A stretch of 64,000 bases of DNA from Ciceribacter thiooxidans (GTDB lineage Bacteria; Pseudomonadota; Alphaproteobacteria; Rhizobiales; Rhizobiaceae): positions 2,924,501-2,988,500 of the forward strand of contig NZ_CP059896.1 in NCBI RefSeq assembly GCF_014126615.1. Reading direction: 5' to 3'. The stretch's first letter is position 1. Each line of letters begins with the position of its first letter. This document shows, in pieces, positions 46,701 to 54,960 of the stretch. A model generated the notes under the pieces. That model saw nothing but the letters and a program-made list of their open reading frames with translations, was not told the DNA's origin and made no database searches. The position numbers and the translations under genes were made by a program.

Positions 46701-47474
46701 GCGGCCCGCTACTCCGAAGGCCGCGGTGTCGACGGCGACTTCGCCGAAGCCGCAAAATGGTACAAAATGGCCGCGGACAAGGGCTTCGCACCGGCAATGT
46801 ACCGGCTGGCCAACCTCTACGAGAACGGCAGCGGCGTCGAGCGCAATGTCGAAACGGCCCGTCACTACTACGAGCTCGCGGCCGAAAAGGGCAATGCGAG
46901 CGCCATGCACAACCTTGCCGTCATGCACGCATCGGGCGCGACGGGCACGCAGGATTATCCGACAGCGGCCAAGTGGTTCGGGAAGGCGGCGGAATTCGGC
47001 GTCTCCGACAGCCAGTTCAACCTGGCAATCCTGAATGCGCGCGGCAACGGTGTTCCGCAGAATCTGGTCGAATCGTACAAGTGGTTTGCGATCGCCGCCA
47101 AGGCCGGAGACAAGGACGCCGCCAAGAAGCGCGACGAAGTCGCCAACGTCATGGCGCCGGATCAGCTCGAGAAGGCACGCGCCGCAGTCGACCTCTGGAA
47201 ACCGCAACCCTTGGACCCGCAGGCCAACTCGACCGACGTTCCGGACGAATGGGCAGGCAAGGGCGTGAAGACCGCCAGTGTCGACATGAAGAAGGCGATC
47301 CGCAATATCCAGGGCATCCTCAACAACAACGGGTTCGACGCCGGCGTGCCGGATGGTGTGCTCGGAGAAAAAACAGTTACGGCGATCAAGGCTTTCCAGA
47401 CCTCTATCGGCATGGAACCGACAGGCAAAGTCACGGACAAACTGGTCAAGGAACTCCTTGCGCGCAACAAATAA
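43779..47474 (+). CDS. podJ: Polar localisation factor PodJ-like protein
   Basis: 1231-residue polarity protein. The long cytoplasmic part (residues 1 to about 790) is mostly helical with many coiled-coil heptads (LEARIEGLM, LEERLDGLD, LADRLDDIKRH). A single membrane helix is near 801-821 (PILMAVGAVLLVAMAMPLV). The periplasmic part has a Pro/Ala linker, about four Sel1 repeats (966-1120, e.g. ALFEVAARYSEGRGV) and a peptidoglycan-binding domain at the end (about 1169-1228, GVLGEKTVTAIKAFQ). This is the PodJ layout known from Caulobacter and S. meliloti PodJ1. The ATG at 43779 matches the family start; a GTG at 43659 is the alternative. Confidence 0.93.
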   Translation: MNGSRSNPSRPGGSSSLDALSRTIEGLEARIEGLMNNNPRGGRPSQEPRRDFAPENRDFRERDPLAEIRQRQRALEEGRGRPSEPRSQERHNDRTAPAQHFTPQQPPARSQPDASREISQALLGLRQELKHDISESLAAEIGALRSEMRSIRALAEDRRPAEDMRHDIARLADGISELGRYQAPGTERLQAEFEELRSLMDGLAREDSVRHIERRWDDLEERLDGLDPGALRSELLSLADRLDDIKRHLGNIGDHGAIRALEDKLVTVATALEHIGAHIDPSERMLMEQFAGIDMRLDEITRAIAAGTRHSGAGSDTVSIGRIEDRIAGIAQQIEAIAGRAFEHQDPTVDLGHRLEALTSRIEELGTQQTARRLEERLDQLSDMLERGQQGGPQPELTGYLADISRKIDALDQGAVSDRLADRLDVLAERISALVVPAPTGGDLAFRELEQRLNTIVDRLEETAVAPAQDTSALRGLEEQIAHLSTLISSSPSDAAAGNGVVAGRVAALEDYIATSDEYIIEAARQAAETVMESYAHTQATRGDASGADLAALSALADHLKDLESVSRNSEERTHRTFEALHDTLVQIAEKLDQIDNRVSVRDHGPLDGPIAAPATATVGERHAKLEVQPAPVADDMAPPVGISETEEYTFEAPEPEHNSKATPKKAAKPSLLSGLGKRFLPGQKKDNGTPNTRTLVDPSPSIDASEMLPPEEANELLEPGSGAPDVRKILERVRATQAAQRESGNGNGSVSDGDRTDYIAAARRAAQAAASEMDRTYRPGSPKTEALTAGGSTLSRYRRPILMAVGAVLLVAMAMPLVNTLLRSNDPLPVTAELPTGDVSAKQPDAGVDTQTTADASIDGKATAPVLTDDQLEPTSSDAGAAPPAPSALTAPVSLDENSKFTPAAPAKTADLQAAVTISPSAPIQAASAGQAASNAGAADGAPAETIAVPDAIKPASLVIAAKQGDPLALFEVAARYSEGRGVDGDFAEAAKWYKMAADKGFAPAMYRLANLYENGSGVERNVETARHYYELAAEKGNASAMHNLAVMHASGATGTQDYPTAAKWFGKAAEFGVSDSQFNLAILNARGNGVPQNLVESYKWFAIAAKAGDKDAAKKRDEVANVMAPDQLEKARAAVDLWKPQPLDPQANSTDVPDEWAGKGVKTASVDMKKAIRNIQGILNNNGFDAGVPDGVLGEKTVTAIKAFQTSIGMEPTGKVTDKLVKELLARNK

Positions 47475-47677
47475 CGTGCACCGTCACAAAACCGGAAAAA
47501 TGCGCGCGTAAAGCCTTGCCACGGAATTGACAGGCATGGTCGACGGGCGCATGAAAATATGACGGAGGTCAAGCCTGCCAATGACTTGACCCGGTCTCGC
47601 CCCTCTTCGGAGCCCGCCGGAAAACCGACGCTTTCCATTCCCCGCGCCTGCGGGGCGTACGCATTTAGAGGCTACCC

Positions 47678-48604
47678 GTGACAATCTACCTGCCGATCGC
47701 AGAATTGTCGGTGAACATCTTCATCATTCTCGGCATGGGTGCGGCCGTCGGTTTTCTGTCCGGCATGTTCGGCGTAGGGGGCGGCTTTCTGATCACGCCT
47801 CTCCTGATCTTCTACAACATCCCTCCGGTCGTCGCCGTGGCGACCGGCGCCAACCAGGTGGTTGCCTCGTCGGTGTCGGGTGCGATCACCCATTTCCGAC
47901 GCGGCACGCTGGATCTGAAGCTCGGGGGCGTTCTGCTGGTCGGCGGTCTTGCGGGCGCGACGGCCGGCATTTACGTGTTTTCCTGGCTGCGCAGCGCCGG
48001 TCAGCTCGACCTTATCATTTCACTGCTCTACGTCGTCTTCCTCGGGACGATCGGCAGCCTCATGCTGATGGAGAGCCTGAACGCGATGCGGCGGGCGGCC
48101 CGTAACCAGCCAGCCACTCTCCGCCGGCCGGGTCAGCACATCTGGGTGCACCGCCTGCCGTTCAAGATGCGGTTCAAGAAGTCGAAGATCTACCTGAGCG
48201 TCCTGCCGGTCATAGGGCTCGGATTCGCAATCGGTGTGCTCACTTCGATCATGGGCGTCGGCGGTGGCTTCATCATGGTCCCGGCGATGATTTACCTGCT
48301 GCGCATCCCCACCAATGTCGTCGTCGGAACATCACTGTTCCAGATCATCTTCGTCACGGCGTACACGACCATCGTGCAGGCGACGACAAACTATTCGGTC
48401 GACATCGTGCTGGCGTTCCTGCTGATGGCCGCGGGTGTGGTCGGGGCGCAATACGGCGTCCGGGTCGGCCAGAGGCTGCGCGGCGAACAGCTCCGCGCAC
48501 TGCTGGGACTGCTCGTGCTTGCCGTCGGCGTGCGCCTTGCAATCGATCTGGTCGTGACGCCCGAGGATCTCTATTCGATTGCCACAGGTGGAATGGGGGG
48601 CTGA
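47678..48604 (+). CDS. TauE/SafE-family sulfite/anion exporter
   Basis: 308-residue inner-membrane protein with about eight helices in two repeats. Each repeat carries the conserved glycine-rich segment (LSGMFGVGGGFLITPLL and LTSIMGVGGGFIMVPAM). The family exports sulfite, sulfoacetate or related anions. It starts with GTG after GAGGC. The stop overlaps the next gene start by 1 nt. The pair with a TIGR02186 protein is recurrent in alphaproteobacteria and suggests one complex or pathway. Confidence 0.9.
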   Translation: MTIYLPIAELSVNIFIILGMGAAVGFLSGMFGVGGGFLITPLLIFYNIPPVVAVATGANQVVASSVSGAITHFRRGTLDLKLGGVLLVGGLAGATAGIYVFSWLRSAGQLDLIISLLYVVFLGTIGSLMLMESLNAMRRAARNQPATLRRPGQHIWVHRLPFKMRFKKSKIYLSVLPVIGLGFAIGVLTSIMGVGGGFIMVPAMIYLLRIPTNVVVGTSLFQIIFVTAYTTIVQATTNYSVDIVLAFLLMAAGVVGAQYGVRVGQRLRGEQLRALLGLLVLAVGVRLAIDLVVTPEDLYSIATGGMGG

Positions 48605-49413
48605 TGCCGATGCGCAGGATGCTCTTTGCCGTCGTCATGGCCCTTTCGGCGACCCTCGCCCGCGAGGCCGCCGGGCAGGTGCCGTTCAAGCCGACCGCTC
48701 CCGATATGGAGAGCCTCGACATTGGCACCTCGACGAGCGAAATCGCCATCACCTCGGATTTCCGCGGTGCCGATCTCACCATCTTCGGCGCCCTCACGAA
48801 CACCGACGCGCTGCTTCTCGCCATCGGCCAGTACGACGTGGTGGTGACGCTCGAAGGACCGCGCGAGGAAGCAACGGTTCGTCACAAGGAGCGGCTCTTC
48901 GGCGTGTGGGTCAACCGCAATTCCATGACGTTCGAACGGATGCCGCAGTCCTATTCGCTGGCAAGTACACGGCCGATCTCCGAGATCACAGCACAGCAGG
49001 CGCTCGTCGATCTCGGGCTCGGCGTCGACTACATGCCGCTCACACCGACCGGCTACTTCCAAAGCGCTGCCAATCTTGCCGAATTCCGGGAAGCCTTTCG
49101 CCGCCTGAAGCAGACCAGCGGCCTTTATCAGAGCGACACCGGCGGCGTGCGTTTCGTCAGCGCGAGCCTGTTCAAGGCCACGCTGAAGCTTCCCGCCAAT
49201 ATCCCGGACGGCGTTCACATGGTCCGGGCCTATCTCTTCAAGAGCGGCGAATTCCTCGCACAGCGCGAACTGCCGCTGCGCGTCATCAAGACAGGCATCG
49301 AAGACTCGATCACCCGGGCGGCGCATGACCAGCCTTTTTCCTACGGCACGTTTGCAGTGCTGCTCGCCCTGATTACCGGCTGGGGCGCCAGCCTGATCTT
49401 CCGGCGCGACTGA
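48604..49413 (+). CDS. TIGR02186 family membrane-anchored protein
   Basis: 269 residues: a signal peptide (MRRMLFAVVMALSATLA), a periplasmic beta-rich domain (about 30-235, with ITSDFRGADLTIFGAL) and one C-terminal membrane helix (GTFAVLLALITGWGASLIF). The family has no known biochemical role and travels with TauE/SafE exporters. Topology suggests a periplasmic accessory subunit. Translationally coupled to the exporter gene (ATG overlaps its TGA). It converges with the HxlR gene, 6 bp away. Confidence 0.88.
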   Translation: MPMRRMLFAVVMALSATLAREAAGQVPFKPTAPDMESLDIGTSTSEIAITSDFRGADLTIFGALTNTDALLLAIGQYDVVVTLEGPREEATVRHKERLFGVWVNRNSMTFERMPQSYSLASTRPISEITAQQALVDLGLGVDYMPLTPTGYFQSAANLAEFREAFRRLKQTSGLYQSDTGGVRFVSASLFKATLKLPANIPDGVHMVRAYLFKSGEFLAQRELPLRVIKTGIEDSITRAAHDQPFSYGTFAVLLALITGWGASLIFRRD

Positions 49414-49419
49414 GGGCGT

Positions 49420-49929
49420 TCACGCTTCGGCCGCCTCCATTTTCGCTTTCGTCGCCAGATAGGCCTGCGTCAGCTTCGACAAGGCCGACGGCGTACCTTC
49501 AGGCATCGGTACGCCGAGGTGGAGGAAGCGCAGCTCATCCATAAAATCCCGCCAGAGCGGCCGCCCGCCCTTCTCCAGAAGCTCCGCCCGGATCGCGAGA
49601 TCTTCCGAAACGGCCAGATGCCGCCTGCCCCAGGCGCCCATCTCCGCGAACAGCGGCACGAGCTCGATCGACATTTCGGTCAGGCTGTAGATCGCCTTCT
49701 GCTTGTGACTCGGATCGTCGGAGCGCGTCAGCAGTCCCTTTTCAACCAGCTTCTTCAGGCGGTCAGCGAGAATGTTGGAGGCGATTCCCTCCTCCGAACT
49801 CTGCAGGAGTTCGCGGAAATGCCGGCGATTGCCGAACATCACGTCGCGTATCACGATCAGGCTCCAGCGATCACCGAGAACCTCGAGCGTCAGATTGATC
49901 GGACATCCGGAACGATGCGTCTCTTCCAT
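49420..49929 (-). CDS. HxlR-family transcriptional regulator
   Basis: 169-residue winged-helix regulator. HxlR signature: Cys9 in HRSGCPINLTLEVLGDRWSLI, followed by RHFRELLQSSEEGIASNILADRL and a wing KAIYSLT. The conserved N-terminal Cys often senses electrophiles or redox state. The ATG at 49929 follows GGAGGGTGAC. The C-terminal ~60 residues form an extra helical extension. It is divergent from the RibD-like reductase gene, with two near-identical 14-bp repeats between them, so it probably controls both. Confidence 0.9.
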   Translation of the reverse strand: MEETHRSGCPINLTLEVLGDRWSLIVIRDVMFGNRRHFRELLQSSEEGIASNILADRLKKLVEKGLLTRSDDPSHKQKAIYSLTEMSIELVPLFAEMGAWGRRHLAVSEDLAIRAELLEKGGRPLWRDFMDELRFLHLGVPMPEGTPSALSKLTQAYLATKAKMEAAEA

Positions 49930-49978
49930 GTCACCCTCCAAAAACCGCTTGCACAATAAGATCAGTCTTGCTAGTTTT

Positions 49979-50009
49979 CAACCGATTTCAAATTGCAACC
50001 GGTTTTAAA
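49979..50009. promoter_or_regulatory. Tandem 14-bp repeats, candidate HxlR operator
   Basis: CAACCGATTTCAAA (49979-49992) and CAACCGGTTTTAAA (49996-50009) match at 12 of 14 positions with a 17-bp period. The second contains the palindrome AACCGGTT. They lie just before the reductase ribosome site (AGGAGA), between divergent regulator and target. Confidence 0.55.
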
Positions 50010-50021
50010 AAGGAGAAAGAA

Positions 50022-50582
50022 ATGCGAAAATTGATTACCTGGAACCTGATGACCCTGGACGGCTATTTCGAAGGAAAGGCGCCCTGGGATCTGAGCTTTC
50101 ATGAGCTCGTTTGGGGTGACGAACTGCGCGACTATTCGCTTGAAATCAGTCGGCAGACGGACCAGCTCGTCTTCGGTCGGAAAACATATGAAGGGATGGC
50201 CGCCTACTGGCCCGAGGCGACGAATGAAACGGAAATCAAGACCTATATGAATTCGATCGCGAAGATCGTCGCGAGCCGCAGTCTCGACCAGGCAGACTGG
50301 AACAACACGCGCATCGTTCGCGATGCGGTCACGGAGCTGAAAAAGCTGAAGCAGCAGCCGGGCAAGGACATCTTCGTCTTCGGCAGCGCAGAACTCTGCG
50401 ACGACCTGCTGAAGGCAGATCTGATCGATGAAATCCGGATCTGCCTGGTTCCCGTCGTGCTGGGCGGCGGCAATCCGCACTTCAAGCCGAGCGAGACACC
50501 GAAGCAGTTGACGCTGCTTGAAACCAGGCCGGTGAAAACCGGCGCCGTGATCCTGCGTTACGCCGTCGGCAACAGGAAATGA
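50022..50582 (+). CDS. RibD C-terminal/dihydrofolate-reductase-like protein
   Basis: 186-residue reductase-fold protein starting MRKLITWNLMTLDGYFEG. QLVFGRKTYEGMAAYWP and the nucleotide-binding FVFGSAELCDDLL are typical of the DHFR-like RibD-C family, with VPVVLGGGNPHF near the end. It probably reduces a small aromatic or pterin-like compound with NADPH; substrate unknown. AGGAGA precedes the ATG. Divergent from HxlR, convergent with TetR. Confidence 0.9.
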   Translation: MRKLITWNLMTLDGYFEGKAPWDLSFHELVWGDELRDYSLEISRQTDQLVFGRKTYEGMAAYWPEATNETEIKTYMNSIAKIVASRSLDQADWNNTRIVRDAVTELKKLKQQPGKDIFVFGSAELCDDLLKADLIDEIRICLVPVVLGGGNPHFKPSETPKQLTLLETRPVKTGAVILRYAVGNRK

Positions 50583-50592
50583 GACTTCCGGC

Positions 50593-51180
50593 TCAAACCG
50601 GGCGATCGTCCATCGCGGCGGCGACCAACGTCGCGGCGGCTGCACCGGCGGTTTCCATGTAATCCGGATCGCGGTTGAGGAGCACGACGGCGAATGCGCC
50701 GTCGACGAGAAGAACGACCTGTCTTGCGAGCACGCGTGGCTCCTGGACGCCTTCCACCCCGAAAATATCCGCCAGCCAGTCCTCCAGGCGCCGCTTATGG
50801 GCGGCGCCGATCTTTATCGCCGGGTGTCCGGGCATGTTCGCAAGCTCGGCAGATGTCCGCTGGAAACCGCACCCTTTCCATTTCGGGTGACGCGCCGACT
50901 TCGCCAGGCCCGCAAAAACAGCCCTGATCCGCTCCGGCAAAGGGCCATCGCTTTCACGATACCATTGCTGGAATTTTGAAAAGCTCGGCTGGTCGCGACC
51001 CGCCAGATAGGCAGCGACCAGATCATCCTTGCTGGCGAAATGATAATAGAGCGTCCGCTTGGTGACGCCCGCCTCCTCGGCTACGGTGTCAACGCTCACA
51101 CGGCGGATGCCTTCGTCGTAGAAGAGCTTGGCAGCAGCGGAAACGATGCGGTCGCGGGTTGGTCTCTCGGGAGGCGCCAT
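50593..51180 (-). CDS. TetR-family transcriptional regulator
   Basis: 195-residue regulator. The N-terminal HTH shows IVSAAAKLFYDEGIRRVSV, EEAGVTKRTLYYHFASKDDL. A variable ligand-binding domain follows (GCGFQRTSAELANMPGHPA). The start at 51180 is chosen because the longer frame overlaps the candidate operator and has no better ribosome site. It is divergent from the alpha/beta hydrolase gene, its probable target. Confidence 0.9.
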   Translation of the reverse strand: MAPPERPTRDRIVSAAAKLFYDEGIRRVSVDTVAEEAGVTKRTLYYHFASKDDLVAAYLAGRDQPSFSKFQQWYRESDGPLPERIRAVFAGLAKSARHPKWKGCGFQRTSAELANMPGHPAIKIGAAHKRRLEDWLADIFGVEGVQEPRVLARQVVLLVDGAFAVVLLNRDPDYMETAGAAAATLVAAAMDDRPV

Positions 51181-51190
51181 AAGGCATATG

Positions 51191-51210
51191 TATACCGACC
51201 AGTGAGTGTG
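51191..51210. promoter_or_regulatory. Candidate TetR operator
   Basis: TATACCGACCAGTGAGTGTG is an imperfect palindrome close to the TATACYGACCRGTCRGTATA type used by many TetR proteins. It lies 10 bp upstream of the regulator start, in the divergent promoter region. Only about half the paired positions match. Confidence 0.35.
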
Positions 51211-51265
51211 CACAATACGTACCCGCTGCTAGCTTGGGCCATCGACAGCGACAGAGGAGGCCGCG

Positions 51266-52219
51266 ATGGCGGAATACGGTCAGGCGCAGGAACGCTCCGG
51301 GTATCTTGCACACGATGGGCTACAGCCCGTCGAAGGGCGAGAGATCACGCTACGGTGCAAGGATGGCGTGTCGCTCCGCGGCCATGTCTGGAGCGGCTGC
51401 GCCGATCCCCGTTGCGGCACCGCCATCATCAACGCGGCGACGGGGGTCCGTGCCCGCTACTACCACTACTTCGCCCGCTTTCTCGCTGAACATGGCTTTG
51501 TAGTGGTGACCTACGACTATCGAGGCATTGGACGGTCCCGGCCGGACCGCCTGCGCGGCTGCGGCTTTCGCTGGTGTGACTGGGGCGAGCATGATTTCAT
51601 GGCGGCGCTCGATTTCGCCGAACAGATCCGCGGCGGTGGCCCCGTCGTCGTGGTAGGGCACAGCATCGGCGGCTTTTTGCCCGGCTTTGCGGCGAACGCC
51701 CGGCGCATCGATCGGATGCTCACCGTCGGGGCCCAATATGCCTACTGGCGTGATTACGCCGCCCACCAGAGACTCCACCTCTTGCTCAAGTGGCACATGG
51801 TCATGCCGGCGCTGACGGCTTTTTTCGGCTATTTTCCCGGAGAACGTCTCGGTTGGCTCGAGGATCTGCCGGCGGGCGTCGCGAACGAGTGGAGCTTTCG
51901 GCGCTCGCGGATGGAACTGAGCTATCCCGCGCGCGAACGACAAGCGATCCTGAACAGTTTTGCCGCGGTGACAGCGCCGATCCTGGCGATCACCGCAGCC
52001 GACGATGAACTCGCGACGATGGCGGCAGTCCGGCGCGCCCTTGGATACTACCAGCACGCTCCGGCCACGGAAGTCGTGCTCTCACCGGCTGATCTCGGCG
52101 TGGACCGTCTCGGACATTTCGATCTCTTTCATGCGCGGCACGCCAGCGGCTTCTGGCTCGATGCACTGCTGTGGCTGCGCGACGGCACCAATCCCTGGCC
52201 GGACAAGGCGCCTCGTTAG
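51266..52219 (+). CDS. Alpha/beta hydrolase family protein
   Basis: 317-residue serine hydrolase. Early strand/loop VVTYDYRGIGRSRP; nucleophile elbow VVGHSIGGF; the late Asp in ITAADDELATM and the His in DRLGHFDLFHARH complete a plausible triad. No signal peptide or lid insertion is seen. Substrate unknown; control by the divergent TetR suggests an inducible ester or amide. The ATG follows GAGGAGG. Confidence 0.88.
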   Translation: MAEYGQAQERSGYLAHDGLQPVEGREITLRCKDGVSLRGHVWSGCADPRCGTAIINAATGVRARYYHYFARFLAEHGFVVVTYDYRGIGRSRPDRLRGCGFRWCDWGEHDFMAALDFAEQIRGGGPVVVVGHSIGGFLPGFAANARRIDRMLTVGAQYAYWRDYAAHQRLHLLLKWHMVMPALTAFFGYFPGERLGWLEDLPAGVANEWSFRRSRMELSYPARERQAILNSFAAVTAPILAITAADDELATMAAVRRALGYYQHAPATEVVLSPADLGVDRLGHFDLFHARHASGFWLDALLWLRDGTNPWPDKAPR

Positions 52220-52363
52220 AGCGAATCCGGCGAACGCCGCTCGTGCATGCCTAATCCGTGTCACTCTCTGCTCGCATAACGACGGGTAAGGTCGGTTACG
52301 GGTTTGCCTCTGCAGGCGGTTCGCACTAAGTAGCATGCATCTCTTTGCCCTCATCGTGCCATC

Positions 52364-54154
52364 ATGCTCCGCCACCTGTTGCATTCATCACCTTCCATTC
52401 GCGCCATTCTCGATCCGGGACGGCTACGAGTGCTCATTCGCCGCAGCGAATTCGGGCTTATCGCCGCGGCGGTGGTGGTCGGTGTGTCGGCTGGTCTCGC
52501 CGTCGCAGCCATGAGCTGGACCTCGCAGGCTCTGCACCGCCTGATGTTCAAGATACCGTCCGGCGAGCGGTTGAGCGCAGCGAGTGAGATCGATCCCTTT
52601 CTGGTTCTCGTCGCGCCTGTTATCGGCGGCGTTCTGCTCGGTGCCGTCTTCCTCGTTCTAAGGGAGTGGCGCAAGAAGCCGATGGTCGACCCGATCGAGG
52701 CCAATGCTCTGCACGGCGGCCGACTGTCGTTGACCGACAGCATCATCGTTGCCGTCCAAAACCTGATCTCGAACGGTTTCGGCGCCTCCGTCGGACTGGA
52801 AGCGGGATACACGCAGCTCTCCTCGGGTCTTGCATCCAAGATCGGCTACTTGCTGCAACTGCGCCGCGCCGATCTTCGGGTTCTCGTCGGTTGTGGCGCT
52901 GCAGGTGCGATCGCGGCCGCATTCAACGCGCCGCTGACCGGCGCCTTCTACGCCTTCGAGCTCATCATAGGCACCTACACGATCGTCAGCCTCGCTCCGG
53001 TTGTCGTCTCGGCACTGATCGCGACCATCATCACTCGCCTGCTCTTCGGCGACGCCTTCATGATCGACGTCGGCGACTTTGGGAACGTCGTACCGGCCGA
53101 CTATCTTCCGGCGGTCGTACTCGGCATTTTCTGTGCCGGCGCCGGGATCCTTCTCATGAAGGGCGTTACCGTGATCGAGGAAACGGCGCGAAAGAGCTCA
53201 GTGTCACCGACATTCCGGCCGGCGCTCGGCGGCATCGTTGTCGGCCTCATGGCACTCATCGACCAGCAGGTGCTTTCGGCCGGCCACGGCGCGCTGCATC
53301 TCAATCTCGGGGAGAGCATCACGATTCCCACACTGCTGATGCTCCTGACGTTGAAGGCGGTGGCATCTGCCGTTTCGATCGGTTCGGGCTTCCGCGGCGG
53401 CCTCTTCTTCGCCTCGCTTTTCATCGGCGCATTGCTGGGCAAACTCTTCGCCTATTCAGCTCCCTACGTTTTCGCCCATGCCACGGTCACACCGGTCATC
53501 TATGCCGTGGTCGGCATGAGCGCCCTTGCGGTCGCCGTCATCGGCGGCCCCTTGACGATGACGTTCCTGGCGCTGGAAGTGACGGGAGACTTCCCGATCA
53601 CGGCACTCGCGCTTGCGGCCGTCATCACCTCTTCGATCACTGCACGCATGACGTTCGGATATTCGTTCGCCACCTGGCGCTTTCATCTGCGCGGCGAAAC
53701 GATCCGCAGCGCCCACGACGTCGGCTGGATTCGCAATCTCACGGTGTCGCGCATGATGCGTGCCGATGTCCGCACGGCCTTCGTCGACATGCCCTTCGAG
53801 GCATTCCGCAAGGAGTTCCCGCTGGGCTCGACACAGCGGGTCATCCTGACGGACGAGACGGGAAAATATGCCGGCATTGTCTTGCTTCCGGACGTCTACG
53901 CCGCACTCAGGGAAGACGTAGCCGTACCGCCGACCGTCGCCTCCTTCGCAAAGTACAACAACGACGTACTGCTCGGCACGATGAACGCCAGGCAGGCCGC
54001 CGCCATGTTCGAAAAGTTGAAAACGGAAGCGCTGGCCGTCGTGAACAACCAGATCGAACGACGGGTCGTCGGTCTTCTCACGGAAAGCTATACGCTCCGG
54101 CGCTACAGCGAAGAACTCGATCGCCGCAGAAGAGAGATGTCCGGAGAAATCTAG
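52364..54154 (+). CDS. ClC-family chloride channel/transporter with CBS domains
   Basis: 596-residue membrane protein with the ClC helix pattern over about residues 25-450 and two CBS-like modules (about 463-525 and 535-590). The classical selectivity motifs are altered: G-x-E-G-P reads GLEAG (144-148, keeping the gating Glu146), GGxFxPS reads GGLFFAS, and GSGIP is not recognisable. Such divergent ClCs are found in proteobacteria; ion preference is uncertain. No ribosome site is visible before the ATG at 52364. Confidence 0.87.
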   Translation: MLRHLLHSSPSIRAILDPGRLRVLIRRSEFGLIAAAVVVGVSAGLAVAAMSWTSQALHRLMFKIPSGERLSAASEIDPFLVLVAPVIGGVLLGAVFLVLREWRKKPMVDPIEANALHGGRLSLTDSIIVAVQNLISNGFGASVGLEAGYTQLSSGLASKIGYLLQLRRADLRVLVGCGAAGAIAAAFNAPLTGAFYAFELIIGTYTIVSLAPVVVSALIATIITRLLFGDAFMIDVGDFGNVVPADYLPAVVLGIFCAGAGILLMKGVTVIEETARKSSVSPTFRPALGGIVVGLMALIDQQVLSAGHGALHLNLGESITIPTLLMLLTLKAVASAVSIGSGFRGGLFFASLFIGALLGKLFAYSAPYVFAHATVTPVIYAVVGMSALAVAVIGGPLTMTFLALEVTGDFPITALALAAVITSSITARMTFGYSFATWRFHLRGETIRSAHDVGWIRNLTVSRMMRADVRTAFVDMPFEAFRKEFPLGSTQRVILTDETGKYAGIVLLPDVYAALREDVAVPPTVASFAKYNNDVLLGTMNARQAAAMFEKLKTEALAVVNNQIERRVVGLLTESYTLRRYSEELDRRRREMSGEI

Positions 54155-54190
54155 AGGCCCGATTTCCTGGCGCAACTCGGCGCAGGAGGC

Positions 54191-54916
54191 TCACCCTATG
54201 AGACTGGTGTAGCGAACCGAATATACGCGGTCCCGTCCAAGAAGATGTGCGATCAGTGCCGTGTGGTCGAAGAGCCCGGAAAAGGCACGGTGACGCAGGT
54301 CGAGCCCCCCGGTCAGGACGCCGAAGGCCGGCATCAGCAGGCGTGTGCCGTCGCTCGCGAAACAGGCGCGGCGGACCGACTTTTCCCTCCGGCGGACGGT
54401 TGCGGAAGGGTGCAGATGGCCGGCGATTTCCCCTCGTCCATCGATCAGCGAAGGTTCGTGGCGGAAGACCAGATTGCCGAAGCGCAACTCGTCGGCACAC
54501 CGTCCCGGCAGATCGACAACGCCGTCGGGATCGTGGTTGCCGTTGATCCAGATCCACTCACGGCCGCGCGCCATCGCCGCGATCATCGACCGGAAATCCG
54601 GCGGCATCAGCGCCGACCCGACCCGATCGTGGAAATTGTCGCCAAGACTGACGACGATCGCCGGATTATACCGTGTGACGACCGTCTCGAGGCGCCGCAA
54701 CGTCGAGAGCGTATCGTAGGGCGGCAACAGCTGACCCCGACGAGCGAAAGCCGCTCCCTTCTCAAGATGGAGATCAGAGACGACGAGGAGATCCATATCC
54801 GGGAGATAGAGCGCTCCGGTGGGATCGCAAATCGCACCGACGCCGGCGACGGAAAATTCGACCGTCAGTTCGGCGCTTCCCGAAAGCGTAGTTCTCAGGG
54901 CGGCGAGCCGGTTCAT
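54191..54916 (-). CDS. pdeM: Ligase-associated DNA damage response phosphoesterase PdeM
   Basis: 241-residue calcineurin-like metallophosphoesterase with all motifs: VVSDLHLEKG, SLGDNFHDR, INGNHDPDG, RHEP and GHLHPSA. PdeM proteins occur in a cluster with an Lhr-type helicase, an exonuclease and an ATP-dependent ligase. Here only the helicase is adjacent (44 nt upstream, same strand). ATG at 54916 with AAGGA about 12 nt upstream; the longer open frame lies inside the helicase gene. Confidence 0.92.
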   Translation of the reverse strand: MNRLAALRTTLSGSAELTVEFSVAGVGAICDPTGALYLPDMDLLVVSDLHLEKGAAFARRGQLLPPYDTLSTLRRLETVVTRYNPAIVVSLGDNFHDRVGSALMPPDFRSMIAAMARGREWIWINGNHDPDGVVDLPGRCADELRFGNLVFRHEPSLIDGRGEIAGHLHPSATVRRREKSVRRACFASDGTRLLMPAFGVLTGGLDLRHRAFSGLFDHTALIAHLLGRDRVYSVRYTSLIG

Positions 54917-54960
54917 CCGCTTGTCTTTTCCTTCCGGGCCTCGCCCTTCAATAGCCGTTC

